DNA of 64,000 nucleotides. Origin: Pseudomonas sp. 5P_3.1_Bac2 (GTDB lineage: Bacteria; Pseudomonadota; Gammaproteobacteria; Pseudomonadales; Pseudomonadaceae). The DNA lies in the NCBI RefSeq assembly GCF_025465995.1, contig NZ_JANLNY010000023.1, positions 492,491-556,490 on the forward strand. Reading direction: 5' to 3'. A program made the position numbers and the translations under genes. Every line of letters starts with the position of its first letter. The first letter of the stretch is position 1. The notes beneath the pieces were generated by a model that was given only the letters and a program-made list of their open reading frames with translations, searched no databases and was not told the DNA's origin. Positions 1 through 9,184 of the stretch are shown here, in pieces.

Positions 1-1383
1 ACGCTCCTGGGCGCGTCTGACATCGGCGAGCAAACCGGTGTTGACCCACAGCGGCATACGCCGGCCATCGGTGGTTTCGCAGGGCAATTCGCGCAGGGCC
101 GCCAGGCCTTGGGCCAGTTGACGCTCCTCTTCCAACACCTCGGCGTACTGCTTGCGCAGCACCTCGCTGGGGTTGGTGTAGACGTCACCGTGGTAGCCAT
201 CGACGATCAGCTGGATGCCATCGATCTTCGAGTACGGCAGATCGACCGCGCCCATCACCGTGGGGATGCCCATGGCGCGGGCGAAGATGGCGACGTGGGA
301 GTTGCCCGACCCCGAGACGGAGACTAAGCCGACCAGCTTGCCTTCCGGCACTTCGCCGAGCATGGCTGGGGATAGTTCTTCGCTGACCAGGATGCAGTTG
401 TCCGGGTACACCAGCGCTTGCTGATGGGCCTGCTGCAGATAAGCCAACAGACGCCGACCGAGGTCTTTCACGTCACTGGCGCGCTCGCGCAGGTAATCGT
501 CGTCCATCAGACCAAAGCGGTTAACGTGCTCGGCCACCACCTGCCGCAGCGCGCCTTGGGCCCACTGGCCGGTGCGGATGACCTTGACCACCTCGTTACC
601 CAAGGCGGCGTCTTCGAGCATCATCAAATACACATCAAACAGCGCCCGCTCTTCAGGGCGCAACTGGGTGGCCATCTTCGCCGATAGCGTGCGCATATCG
701 GCGCGCACGTTTTCCAGCGCCGACTTGAACAGCTCCAGCTGAGCGTCGATGTCTTCCGCGACTTTATCTGGCACCACATCCAGATCCGCCGGCGGCAGCA
801 CCACCACGGCGGTGCCTACGGCCGCGCCGGGCGAGCCGGGCAAGCCGACGAACTTGGCTTCCTGAATGCCCTTGCCTTGGCGGCCCAAGCCACGGATCGA
901 GCCGGTGGCCTCGGCGTGGGCGATAACCCCGGCCAACTGCGCACTCATGGTGACGAGGAAGGCTTCTTCGCCCTCGTCGAACTGGCGCTGTTCTTTTTGC
1001 TGCACCACCAAGACGCCCATCACCCGGCGGTGGTGGATGATCGGTGCGCCTAGGAAGGAGGCGTAACGCTCCTCGCCGGTTTCGGCGAAGTAGCGGTAGC
1101 GCGGGTGTTCGGAGGCGTGCTCAAGGTTCAGCGGCTCCTCGCGGGTGCCAACTAAGCCGACCAAGCCTTCATTGGGCGCCATGCTGACCTTGCCGATGGC
1201 CTTTTTATTCAGACCCTCGGTGGCCATCAGGACGAAGCGGTTGGTGTCCGGGTCCAGCAGATACACCGAGCACACCTGGCTGCCCATGGCCGCGCGCACG
1301 CGCTGCACGATAATGCCCAACGCCGCCTTGAGGTCCTTGGCGGAGTTTACTTCCTGGACAATCTTGCGCAGCGTATTGAGCAT
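1..1383 (-). CDS. ptsP: PtsP, phosphoenolpyruvate-protein phosphotransferase of the nitrogen PTS (N-terminal 461 residues, runs off the window)
   Basis: PtsP (EI-Ntr) takes phosphate from PEP and passes it to NPr (PtsO) and then PtsN, a cytoplasmic relay that reports nitrogen and carbon state. Translation from the ATG at 1383 gives an N-terminal GAF domain (about residues 1-150), then the PEP-utilising N-terminal domain and the phosphohistidine domain. The phosphorylated histidine is most likely H363, within GSGNSHVAIFARAMG. The PEP-binding barrel is cut by the window edge. The frame is open to base 1. The gene lies 19 bp downstream of rppH on the same strand, the usual rppH-ptsP pair, so co-transcription is likely. 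Confidence 0.96.
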   Translation of the reverse strand, partial: MLNTLRKIVQEVNSAKDLKAALGIIVQRVRAAMGSQVCSVYLLDPDTNRFVLMATEGLNKKAIGKVSMAPNEGLVGLVGTREEPLNLEHASEHPRYRYFAETGEERYASFLGAPIIHHRRVMGVLVVQQKEQRQFDEGEEAFLVTMSAQLAGVIAHAEATGSIRGLGRQGKGIQEAKFVGLPGSPGAAVGTAVVVLPPADLDVVPDKVAEDIDAQLELFKSALENVRADMRTLSAKMATQLRPEERALFDVYLMMLEDAALGNEVVKVIRTGQWAQGALRQVVAEHVNRFGLMDDDYLRERASDVKDLGRRLLAYLQQAHQQALVYPDNCILVSEELSPAMLGEVPEGKLVGLVSVSGSGNSHVAIFARAMGIPTVMGAVDLPYSKIDGIQLIVDGYHGDVYTNPSEVLRKQYAEVLEEERQLAQGLAALRELPCETTDGRRMPLWVNTGLLADVRRAQER

Positions 1384-1402
1384 GCTTGGTTGGTGCCTTG
1401 TG

Positions 1403-1882
1403 TCAGTCCCGCACTAATAGGCGCGGAGCAAGTTCCTTGAGGGCGCGACGATAAACTTCGCGCTTAAATGTGACCACTTGACCTAACGGATACCAATAAC
1501 TGACCCAGCGCCAACCGTCGAATTCCGGTTTGCCGGTGAGGTCCATACGTACGCGGTTCTCATCGCCGGTGAGGCGCAGCAAGAACCACTTTTGCTTTTG
1601 ACCGATACACAACGGTTGGCTATGGGTGCGTACTAGACGCTGGGGCAGACGATAACGCAACCAGCCTCGGGTACAGGCAAGAATTTTTACATCTTGCTGT
1701 TCCAACCCCACTTCTTCATTCAACTCGCGATAAAGCGCCTCTTCAGGCGACTCGCGGTCATTGATGCCACCTTGCGGAAATTGCCAGGCATCTTGGTTAA
1801 TCCGCCGCGCCCACAGCACCTGCCCGACATCATTGGTCAGAATGATGCCGACATTGGGGCGAAAACCATCAGGATCGATCAC
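1403..1882 (-). CDS. rppH: RppH, RNA 5'-pyrophosphohydrolase (Nudix)
   Basis: RppH removes pyrophosphate from the 5' end of triphosphorylated transcripts and so starts 5'-end-dependent mRNA decay in the cytoplasm. The 159-residue protein has a complete Nudix box from G38 to L60 with the metal-binding residues E53, E56 and E57. I chose the GTG at 1882: the protein then begins [10 protein letters not shown] as in other pseudomonads, and a GAGG ribosome binding site lies about 10 nt upstream. The longer frame back to 1960 adds a cysteine-rich tail that is not family-like. It is followed closely by ptsP and is divergent from the HAD gene. Confidence 0.95.
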   Translation of the reverse strand: MIDPDGFRPNVGIILTNDVGQVLWARRINQDAWQFPQGGINDRESPEEALYRELNEEVGLEQQDVKILACTRGWLRYRLPQRLVRTHSQPLCIGQKQKWFLLRLTGDENRVRMDLTGKPEFDGWRWVSYWYPLGQVVTFKREVYRRALKELAPRLLVRD

Positions 1883-2025
1883 GGCGAGCAACCTCGTAAG
1901 CGCATGTTTCGGCATTGTTCCATAAAGATTGCAACAGCAGCAATGCGGGGCTTTGCACAATGGGCATGCCGCACAAAAGCCGCTATCCTCAGCCCCCTCA
2001 GACCTTTGTAAGGACAGGTACTCCC

Positions 2026-2679
2026 GTGCGTTTGGCTTTATTTGATCTCGATAACACCCTCTTGGGCGGTGACAGTGACCACGCCTGGGGCGACTACCTC
2101 TGCGAACGCGGCATTCTGGACCGCGCCGCGCACCAAGCGCGTAACGACGAATTCTTTAAGGCTTATCAAAACGGCACCCTGAATATCGCCGACTACCTGA
2201 ACTTCAGCCTGGAATTGCTCGGGCGTACCGATATGGCCCAGTTGGATCAATGGCACCGCGAATTTATGCGCGACCGCATCGAGCCGATCATCCTGCCCAA
2301 GGCCTTGGAACTGCTGGATAAGCACCGCGCCGCCGGTGACCAGTTGCTGATCATCACCGCCACCAACCGCTTTATCACCGGACCGATTGCCGCGCGCCTG
2401 GGCGTCGACACCCTGCTGGCCACCGAGTGCGAGATGATCGATGGCCGTTACACCGGGCGTACCACGGACGTGCCGTGCTTCCAGGGCGGCAAGGTGACAC
2501 GCCTGAATCGCTGGCTCAAAGAAAACGGCCAGAGCTTAGAAGACAGCTATTTCTACAGCGACTCGATCAACGATCTGCCGCTGCTGGAACAAGTCAGCCA
2601 CCCCTTCGCCGTCGACCCCGACGCCAAGCTGACCGCCACCGCCAACGAACGCGGCTGGCCGATCATCTCGCTGCGCTAA
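2026..2679 (+). CDS. HAD-superfamily phosphatase (HAD-IB, SerB-like)
   Basis: This is a 217-residue cytoplasmic HAD hydrolase. Motif I is FDLDNTLL at the N-terminus, motif II is the ITATN segment near residue 110, and motif III/IV is the [11 protein letters not shown] segment near residue 180. The family contains small-molecule phosphatases such as phosphoserine phosphatase; the substrate here cannot be read from the sequence. The GTG start at 2026 is preceded by AAGGACAG and puts motif I six residues in; the ATG-like extension back to 1915 lacks family similarity. It is divergent from rppH, as in PAO1. A tandem repeat array begins 8 bp after the stop. Confidence 0.88.
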   Translation: MRLALFDLDNTLLGGDSDHAWGDYLCERGILDRAAHQARNDEFFKAYQNGTLNIADYLNFSLELLGRTDMAQLDQWHREFMRDRIEPIILPKALELLDKHRAAGDQLLIITATNRFITGPIAARLGVDTLLATECEMIDGRYTGRTTDVPCFQGGKVTRLNRWLKENGQSLEDSYFYSDSINDLPLLEQVSHPFAVDPDAKLTATANERGWPIISLR

Positions 2680-2687
2680 GCCCTTAG

Positions 2688-3436
2688 GGGTGGATGGATG
2701 AAGCGTCATCCACCCTACGCGCTACCCACAGCCACCCACCGTAGGGTGGTCAACGGCCGCGCAGCGGCCTTGGCCACCATCGCAACCGCCCCAAATTGAA
2801 GGCTTGCCGATCTATCAATGCACGGCTGCATGGTGGATGGATGAAGCGTCATCCACCCTACGCGCTATCCACAGCCACCACGGTAGGGTGGTCAACGGCC
2901 GCAAAGCGGCCTTGGCCACCATCGCCACCACCCCAAACTTGAAGGCTTACCGATCTATCGATGCACGGCCGCATAGTGGATGGGTAAAGCGTCATCCACC
3001 CGACGCTCCATCTACAGCCACCACGGTAGGGTGGTCAACGGCCGCGCAGCGGCCTTGGCCACCATCGCAACCGCCCCAAACTTGAAGACTTACCGATCTA
3101 TCTATGGTGCGGCTGCATGGTGGACGGGTGAAGCGTCATCCACCCTACACGCTATCCACAGCCGCTCACCGTAGGGTGGTCAACGGCCGCAAAGCGGCCT
3201 TGGCCACCATCGCAACCGCCCCAAATTGAAGGTTTGCCGATCTATCTATGGTGCGACCGCATGGTGGATGGGTGAAGCGTCATCCACCCTACGCTCTATC
3301 CACAGCCACCACGGTAGGGTGGTCAACGGCCGCGCAGCGCCTTGGCCACCATCGCCCCCAAACTGAAGGCTTGCCGATCTATCTATGCACGGCTGCATGG
3401 TGGATGGGTGAAGCGTCATCCACCCTACGTGCTATC
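2688..3436. repeat. Tandem array of about 143-bp units, five full and one partial, each with two hairpins
   Basis: Unit starts lie at about 2688, 2831, 2974, 3118, 3262 and 3398, giving periods of 143, 143, 144, 144 and 136 bp; the last copy stops after about 40 bp. Each unit holds two inverted repeats: one with arms GGTGGATG/CATCCACC, and one running GGTGG..CGGCCGC/GCGGCC..CCACC. Units differ by scattered substitutions, and the 136-bp unit has small deletions. Several frames stay open through the array because 144 is divisible by three, but I see no codon-like conservation or start signals and treat it as non-coding. The whole gap from 2680 to 3574 holds only this array, one further hairpin and a terminator. 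Confidence 0.95.
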
Positions 3437-3467
3437 CCTCGATTGGAGGGGCTAGTCGAGATACAAG

Positions 3468-3496
3468 GGTGCAATCGCCGCACAGGCGCTTGCACC
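3468..3496. repeat. Single hairpin element after the tandem array
   Basis: Arms GGTGCAA and TTGCACC (7 bp) enclose a smaller GC-rich stem-loop. It lies between the end of the array and the terminator of the next gene, and resembles a stand-alone REP-like palindrome. There is no T-tract. Confidence 0.55.
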
Positions 3497-3533
3497 GTAG
3501 CGCCGGTCAACCCGACATAAGCTGCGCGCAAAC

Positions 3534-3560
3534 AAAAACGCCGCCTGTCAGGCGGCGCTT
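3534..3560 (-). terminator. Intrinsic terminator of the 3575-4015 membrane-protein gene
   Basis: Read on the minus strand, a GCCGCCTG/CAGGCGGC stem is followed at once by TTTTTG. It lies 15 bp past the stop codon of the DUF2269-like gene. Confidence 0.85.
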
Positions 3561-3574
3561 ATTACAAGCGGGGT

Positions 3575-4015
3575 TTACAGGGGTTTGGCGCCCATCAGGC
3601 CCAAAATCGCCAACAGCAGCACCACGATCAACACGGCGTAAACGGCGCTGAAGCGGGTGATTTTGCTGGGTGCGGGCGTCGCCCCCAATGCCTGCCAGGC
3701 GGCCAGGCGACCATTGAGCAACAGCACCACGATGACCAGCACGGCGAACAACAAGCTGCTGCCCAGCAGCCAGGTTTGTCCCAGCGGCAAGCCGGCCAGG
3801 TTCACCAGCCACCAGCCACTCACCGGCAGGCTCAAGGCCAACAGGCTGAGCACCGGCAGGCTGATCAGGCGGGTGCGTTTGAGCTTGCGTTGCAGCACCG
3901 CGCTGTCGCCGCCACGGGCGGCCTTCCACAGCATAAAGATGTGCGCCAGCACACCCAGCAGCACCAGCACCGCCGGGGCGCTGTGGAGGATTTTCAGTAG
4001 CAGGTAATGTTCCAT
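3575..4015 (-). CDS. Four-helix inner-membrane protein, DUF2269/CopD-like
   Basis: This is a 146-residue hydrophobic protein with four predicted membrane spans at about residues 8-30, 52-72, 82-102 and 122-143, separated by short basic loops. The N-terminal pattern of a leucine-rich helix beginning LLKILHSAP is typical of the small DUF2269/CopD-like membrane proteins often found beside ilvA in pseudomonads. No catalytic or metal site stands out, so no function is proposed. The ATG at 4015 has AAGGA 9 nt upstream; a GTG one codon earlier is the alternative. It lies 24 bp downstream of ilvA on the same strand, with a strong terminator after it. Confidence 0.7.
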   Translation of the reverse strand: MEHYLLLKILHSAPAVLVLLGVLAHIFMLWKAARGGDSAVLQRKLKRTRLISLPVLSLLALSLPVSGWWLVNLAGLPLGQTWLLGSSLLFAVLVIVVLLLNGRLAAWQALGATPAPSKITRFSAVYAVLIVVLLLAILGLMGAKPL

Positions 4016-4039
4016 CACAGAATTCCTTTGTGCTCAGGC

Positions 4040-5554
4040 TTAACCGAGGAAGAGTTTATAGGCCGGGTTGTCGCTTTCATCCCAATAGGGATAACCGATC
4101 TCGGCCAACGCTGCCGGAAGCAACTCACGTTCTGCCGTCGGCACTTGCAAGCCCGCGACCACCCGGCCATCGGCCGCGCCATGGTTGCGGTAGTGGAACA
4201 TCGAGATATTCCAGCGCCCGCCCAACTTCTGCAGGAAGTTAAACAAGGCACCTGGGCGCTCAGGGAATTCGAAGCGGTACACGCACTCATCCGGCACCGC
4301 TGCGGCATGGCCGCCGACCATATGGCGGATATGCAGCTTGGCCAGTTCGTTATCGGTCAGGTCCAGCACCGGGAAGCCCTTATCGCGCAGGCCTTGGACC
4401 AATGCCACACGCGGATCGGTCTCGGGATGCGTCTGCACGCCGACGAAGATATGCGCCTCGCTGCCGGTGTGGTAGCGGTAGTTGAACTCGGTGATCTGCC
4501 GCTTACCCAGCGCCTCGCAGAAGGCTTTAAAGCTGCCCGGCTGCTCGGGGATGGTCACCGCAATGATCGCTTCACGGCCTTCGCCCAACTCGGCGCGCTC
4601 GGCAACATGGCGCAGACGGTCGAAGTTGACGTTGGCGCCGGAGTCGATACCCACCAGCACTTGACCGGTGCAGCCTTCACGCTCCACATACTTTTTGATC
4701 CCGGCCACGCTCAACGCGCCGGCGGGTTCGGTGATCGAACGGGTGTCGTCGTAGATGTCCTTGATCGCCGCACAGATTTCATCGGTGCTGACGGTGATCA
4801 CTTCATCCACATAGCTTTTGCAGATATCGAAGGTGAACGCGCCGATTTGCGCCACCGCCACGCCATCGGCAAACAACCCCACCTGCGGCAGCACCACGCG
4901 CTCGCCGGCCGCCATGGCCACTTGCAGGCAGTTGGAGTCGTCCGGTTCGACGCCGATGACTTTGATCTCTGGGCGCAGGTACTTCACGTACGCGGCGATA
5001 CCCGCGATCAGACCGCCGCCACCGACCGGGACGAAGATGGCATCCAGTTGCCCCTGCTGCTGACGCAGGATCTCCATGGCGATGGTGCCTTGGCCGGCAA
5101 TGGTGTGCGGGTCGTCGTAAGGGTGGATATAGGTGTAGCCCTGCTCTTCGACCAGCTTGAGCGAATGCGCCAGCGCCTCGGGGAAACTGTCGCCGTGCAG
5201 CACCACAATGCCGCCGCGCGAACGCACGCCATGCACTTTGATTTCCGGAGTGGTTTTGGGCATGACGATGGTCGCCGCCACACCGAGCTTTTTCGCCGCC
5301 AGGGCCAGGCCTTGGGCATGGTTGCCGGCCGAGGCAGTGACCACGCCGCGGGCTTGTTCCTCAGCCGTGAGCTGGGCCAGCTTGTTGTAAGCGCCGCGAA
5401 TTTTGAACGAGTAAACCGGCTGCAAGTCTTCGCGCTTGAGCAAAATCTGGTTGCCCAGACGCTCTGTCAATTGGTTGGCCGCTTGCAGCGGCGTTTCCAC
5501 GGCGACGTCGTAGACGCGCGAGGTGAGGATTTTCTTAACGTAATCTTCGAGCAT
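4040..5554 (-). CDS. ilvA: IlvA, threonine ammonia-lyase (biosynthetic)
   Basis: IlvA deaminates threonine to 2-oxobutanoate, the first step to isoleucine. The 504-residue protein has an N-terminal PLP-dependent fold of type II, with the Schiff-base lysine K51 in VYSFKIRGA, the SAGNHAQG phosphate/substrate loop and the GGGGL cofactor-binding loop. Two ACT-like regulatory domains fill about residues 330-504, as expected for the isoleucine-inhibited form. The start at 5554 gives the usual MLEDYVKKIL N-terminus; the upstream in-frame extension is not family-like. It is divergent from rpiA, a conserved pseudomonad pairing. A 561-residue open frame on the opposite strand is only its shadow. Confidence 0.96.
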   Translation of the reverse strand: MLEDYVKKILTSRVYDVAVETPLQAANQLTERLGNQILLKREDLQPVYSFKIRGAYNKLAQLTAEEQARGVVTASAGNHAQGLALAAKKLGVAATIVMPKTTPEIKVHGVRSRGGIVVLHGDSFPEALAHSLKLVEEQGYTYIHPYDDPHTIAGQGTIAMEILRQQQGQLDAIFVPVGGGGLIAGIAAYVKYLRPEIKVIGVEPDDSNCLQVAMAAGERVVLPQVGLFADGVAVAQIGAFTFDICKSYVDEVITVSTDEICAAIKDIYDDTRSITEPAGALSVAGIKKYVEREGCTGQVLVGIDSGANVNFDRLRHVAERAELGEGREAIIAVTIPEQPGSFKAFCEALGKRQITEFNYRYHTGSEAHIFVGVQTHPETDPRVALVQGLRDKGFPVLDLTDNELAKLHIRHMVGGHAAAVPDECVYRFEFPERPGALFNFLQKLGGRWNISMFHYRNHGAADGRVVAGLQVPTAERELLPAALAEIGYPYWDESDNPAYKLFLG

Positions 5555-5712
5555 AAGAGCGTTCGCAGGCGGCTTACAGAGAATCAGGGAGTCTACCCCA
5601 GCGCCGCGCCGCACGACCATATGACGCAGCGGCTTTTGCCGGCCGGCGCTTCGTTTAACAGGCCAGCACGGTATAATTCGCCCCAATATTGACTTCCACC
5701 AGGCTCCCCCAG

Positions 5713-6387
5713 ATGAATCAGGATCAACTCAAGCAAGCCGTGGCCCAGGCTGCCGTCGACTACATTCTGCCCAAGCTCGACGCCAAGAGCGTGATCGGCG
5801 TAGGCACCGGCTCCACCGCCAACTGCTTTATCGATGCCCTGGCTAAGCACAAGATGGACTTCGACGGCGCTGTCGCCAGCAGCGAAGCCACCGCCGCCCG
5901 CCTCAAAGGCCACGGCATCCCGGTGTATGAACTGAACACAGTCAGCGACCTGGAGTTTTACATCGACGGCGCCGATGAGAGCGACGAGCACCTCAACCTG
6001 ATCAAAGGCGGTGGCGCTGCCCTGACCCGCGAGAAGATCGTCGCCGCCGTGGCCAAGACCTTTATCTGCATCGCCGACGCCAGCAAGCTGGTGCCGGTGC
6101 TGGGTGCCTTCCCACTGCCGGTGGAAGTCATCCCCATGGCACGCAGCCACGTCGCCCGTCAGTTGGTGAAGCTCGGCGGCGATCCGGTGTACCGCGAAGG
6201 TGTAGTCACCGATAACGGCAACGTGATTCTCGACGTGTACAACCTGTCGATCACCCAGCCAGCGGAGCTGGAAAGCCAGATCAACGCCATCGTCGGCGTG
6301 GTGACCAACGGCCTGTTCGCCGCCCGCCCGGCTGATTTGCTGCTACTGGGCACCCCCTCAGGCGTGAAGAGCCTGAACCGCGCCTAA
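5713..6387 (+). CDS. rpiA: RpiA, ribose-5-phosphate isomerase A
   Basis: RpiA interconverts ribose 5-phosphate and ribulose 5-phosphate in the non-oxidative pentose phosphate pathway. The 224-residue protein has the phosphate-binding GVGTGSTA loop at residues 29-36, the DGADE active-site motif and the [11 protein letters not shown] segment carrying the catalytic residues. The ATG at 5713 gives the family length; eight extra residues of open frame upstream have no support. It is divergent from ilvA across 158 bp, which must hold both promoters. Confidence 0.97.
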   Translation: MNQDQLKQAVAQAAVDYILPKLDAKSVIGVGTGSTANCFIDALAKHKMDFDGAVASSEATAARLKGHGIPVYELNTVSDLEFYIDGADESDEHLNLIKGGGAALTREKIVAAVAKTFICIADASKLVPVLGAFPLPVEVIPMARSHVARQLVKLGGDPVYREGVVTDNGNVILDVYNLSITQPAELESQINAIVGVVTNGLFAARPADLLLLGTPSGVKSLNRA

Positions 6388-6538
6388 GAGGCTTAACAGC
6401 AAAACCAGACGACTGTGCAAGAATGGATCCAGTAGGCACAATGCCAGCGCCGTAACCGGCATGTTATGGCTTGTGCCTTCGCCTTGGGCTTAGCGCCCGG
6501 CGAGCATCTTCTGCATTGTCATTGGGGTCGTCTGAGTT

Positions 6539-8323
6539 ATGTCTGCATTTGTCGCGAGTGCCCACGATCGCCTGCTCGACTTAGGCGATCTGCTGCGTGA
6601 ACTGGTCAGCCAAGGCCGCCTCTGTCAGGACAATGCCGAGCACTGCCTGGCGGTACGCCGCAGCGCGGTGAATAACCAGCAACATCCGCTGGAGTTTCTC
6701 GCCTGCCAGCAGTTCGACGACCTCACCCGTCCCGGTAAAAAACTCGACCTCGAAGCCCTGACCCTGTGGCTGGCCGAGCAGACAGGCCAGCCCTATCTGC
6801 GCATCGACCCGTTAAAAATCGATGTCGCCACCACCACCGGGCTGATGTCCTATGCCTTTGCCCAGCGTCATAAAATCCTCGCCGTGGCGGTGGATAAAGA
6901 CTGTGTGACCATCGCCAGCAGCCAACCGCTGGTGCGCAGCTGGGAAGACAACCTGACCCATGTGCTCAAGCGCCCGATCAAACGGGTGCTGGCCAACCCC
7001 GTGGATATCCAGCGCTTCACCGTCGAGTTCTATCGCCTGGCGCGCTCGGTCACTGGCGCTTCGGCGGTGGACGGCAAACTCAGTGCGGTGGGCAACTTTG
7101 AGCAGCTGCTCAATCTCGGCGCCCAAGACCAGGAGCCGGATGCCAACGACGCGCATATCGTCAATATCGTCGACTGGTTGTTCCAATACGCCTTCCAACA
7201 GCGCGCCAGCGATATCCATATCGAACCGCGGCGCGAGCAAGGCAGCGTGCGCTTTCGTATCGACGGCGTGCTGCACACGGTTTATCAGTTCCCGCCGCAG
7301 GTCACGGTGGCCATCGTCAGCCGCCTGAAGAGCCTGGGCCGGATGAACGTGGCGGAGAAACGCAAACCGCAAGACGGCCGGGTGAAAACCAAAACCCCGG
7401 ATGGCGCCGAAGTGGAGCTGCGCCTGTCGACCCTGCCCACCGCCTTTGGCGAGAAGATGGTGATGCGCATTTTCGACCCTGAGGTGCTGCTGAAAAGCTT
7501 CGACCAGCTGGGTTTCTCCGCCGACGACATGCGCCGCTGGCAGAGCATGACCCGCCAGGCCAACGGCATCATTCTGGTCACCGGCCCTACTGGTTCAGGC
7601 AAGACCACCACGCTGTACACCACGCTTAAGCAACTGGCGACCCAAGAGGTTAACGTCTGCACCATTGAAGACCCGATCGAGATGATCGAGGGCGCCTTCA
7701 ACCAGATGCAGGTGCAGAGCAATATCGACCTGACCTTCGCCAGTGGCGTGCGCGCCCTGATGCGCCAGGACCCGGACATCATCATGGTCGGCGAAATCCG
7801 CGACCTGGAAACCGCCGAGATGGCGATCCAAGCGGCGCTGACCGGGCACTTGGTGCTGTCGACCCTGCACACCAACGATGCCCCCAGCGCCATTACCCGC
7901 CTGCTGGAGCTGGGCGTGCCGCATTACCTGCTCAAGGCCACCATCCTCGGCGTCATGGCCCAGCGCTTGGTGCGTACCCTGTGCCCGCACTGCAAAGAGC
8001 CGCACACGCTGAATGAAGAAGACTGGCAGCAACTGACCAAACCCTGGAACGCGCCGCTGCCAACCCAGGCGATGCGGGCGGTAGGTTGTCTGGAATGTCG
8101 CGATACGGGTTATCGGGGCCGCGCCGGAGTCTATGAAATCATGCTGCTTAACGACGCCATGAAGCCCTTGATCAGCGCCGACACTGACCTGCTCAACCTG
8201 CGCCGGCATGCCTTTAAAGATGGCATGCGCAGCCTGCGCTTATCCGGCGCGCAAAAAATTGCCGCCGGCCTGACCACCCTTGAGGAAGTGCTGCGGGTTA
8301 CCCCGCAGAGTGAACAACGCTAA
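6539..8323 (+). CDS. Orphan GspE/PilB-type secretion ATPase
   Basis: This is a 594-residue ATPase of the type II secretion / type IV pilus family, which powers assembly of pseudopilus or pilus fibres from the cytoplasmic face of the inner membrane. An N-terminal region (about 1-190) resembles the T2SSE_N/MshE N-terminal domain. The ATPase core shows Walker A GPTGSGKTT (349-357, K355), an Asp box, a Walker B region in DPDIIMVGEIRD and the His box in STLHTND. Four cysteines (CPHC and CLEC) form the zinc site seen in PilB and GspE. No other secretion or pilus gene is nearby, so its partner machine is unknown. The stop overlaps that of the convergent transpeptidase gene. Confidence 0.9.
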   Translation: MSAFVASAHDRLLDLGDLLRELVSQGRLCQDNAEHCLAVRRSAVNNQQHPLEFLACQQFDDLTRPGKKLDLEALTLWLAEQTGQPYLRIDPLKIDVATTTGLMSYAFAQRHKILAVAVDKDCVTIASSQPLVRSWEDNLTHVLKRPIKRVLANPVDIQRFTVEFYRLARSVTGASAVDGKLSAVGNFEQLLNLGAQDQEPDANDAHIVNIVDWLFQYAFQQRASDIHIEPRREQGSVRFRIDGVLHTVYQFPPQVTVAIVSRLKSLGRMNVAEKRKPQDGRVKTKTPDGAEVELRLSTLPTAFGEKMVMRIFDPEVLLKSFDQLGFSADDMRRWQSMTRQANGIILVTGPTGSGKTTTLYTTLKQLATQEVNVCTIEDPIEMIEGAFNQMQVQSNIDLTFASGVRALMRQDPDIIMVGEIRDLETAEMAIQAALTGHLVLSTLHTNDAPSAITRLLELGVPHYLLKATILGVMAQRLVRTLCPHCKEPHTLNEEDWQQLTKPWNAPLPTQAMRAVGCLECRDTGYRGRAGVYEIMLLNDAMKPLISADTDLLNLRRHAFKDGMRSLRLSGAQKIAAGLTTLEEVLRVTPQSEQR

Positions 8324-9045
8324 CTGCGCGACTGCACCTGGGCAATCACCGTGGCCACCCGTTGCGGCTGGCAGCTCAGGTAGGCGGAGTTTTTCAGCAG
8401 GCGCTGATCGGAGTGCCAGGCAAACAAGAACTGCCCGCCTTTCAGTTGATCCACCACCATGCGCGCCACTTCCGGACGCACGGCCGGGCAGCCAAGGCTG
8501 CGGCCAATCCGACCCTGGCTGCGCACCAGGCTCGGGCTGACATAAGACGCACCATGGATGACGATATCCCGCTCGCGGGCCAGATCATTCACACCTGGGT
8601 CCAAACCATCCATGCGCAGCGAATAACCATGCTTGCCGCTGTAGGTTTCGGCGGTGCGGAACAACCCCAGGCTGGATTGGTTGCTGCCCAGGCGGTTGGA
8701 GAAGGTCTCGGCGAAGTTTTCCCCGGACATCCGCCCGTGAGCGACGAAGTCGCGCAGCAGCAAACGCTTGCGCTGCAAATCAAAGATCCACAGGCGCCGC
8801 TCAGTGGAAGGTCGCGAATAATCGATGACGGCTAAGCGCCGTGCCGGCTCGGCGCCATGGTTGACGGCGCACTGCATGGCCGCCAGCGCATGCTCCAGCG
8901 CCTGCCGGTTAAGCCCGGGCGCCACCAGGCTCAACTCGCGCTGTAATACTTGAACTTGGCTGGGCGCTGCGCCCACTCCCCCGGTAAACACTGCTCCCAG
9001 CAAAAATAAGGCGCCACAAAAAACGTGACTCAGACGTCGAAACAT
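8320..9045 (-). CDS. Murein L,D-transpeptidase catalytic-domain protein (YkuD_2 family)
   Basis: This is a 241-residue exported protein. A signal peptide (about residues 1-27, ending in GVGAA) is followed by a catalytic domain of the YkuD_2 type. The active-site region has the conserved HGASYVS histidine segment and the GRSLGCPAV cysteine segment. Such enzymes form or edit 3-3 crosslinks or attach proteins to peptidoglycan in the periplasm. The ATG at 9045 is favoured by AGAGG upstream. It is convergent with the GspE-like gene, sharing a CTAA stop overlap, and divergent from a second L,D-transpeptidase at 9185. Confidence 0.87.
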   Translation of the reverse strand: MFRRLSHVFCGALFLLGAVFTGGVGAAPSQVQVLQRELSLVAPGLNRQALEHALAAMQCAVNHGAEPARRLAVIDYSRPSTERRLWIFDLQRKRLLLRDFVAHGRMSGENFAETFSNRLGSNQSSLGLFRTAETYSGKHGYSLRMDGLDPGVNDLARERDIVIHGASYVSPSLVRSQGRIGRSLGCPAVRPEVARMVVDQLKGGQFLFAWHSDQRLLKNSAYLSCQPQRVATVIAQVQSRS

Positions 9046-9184
9046 TGAAGAAGTACCTCTAAGCAACAATCGTTGGCAGCTTTTGTAATAAGTTATTGCA
9101 GTTGCCCTTATTCACCTGACCGCTATTATCCAACCTGCTGCACTACGGCAGCGGTCATGATAGGCCAAGGACTGGAGCAGTAGA

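Noticed and set aside
2688..3436. Possible CRISPR array
   Set aside because: The whole 143-bp unit repeats; there are no short repeats separated by unique spacers and no cas genes.
2804..3520. Several open frames of 60-93 codons with a repeated peptide pattern
   Set aside because: They follow the 143-144 bp tandem repeat, whose period is near a multiple of three. No ribosome binding sites or codon-level conservation between units.
4007..5692. 561-codon open frame on the plus strand
   Set aside because: It is the antisense shadow of ilvA, caused by high third-position GC; composition is not protein-like and no family is recognised.
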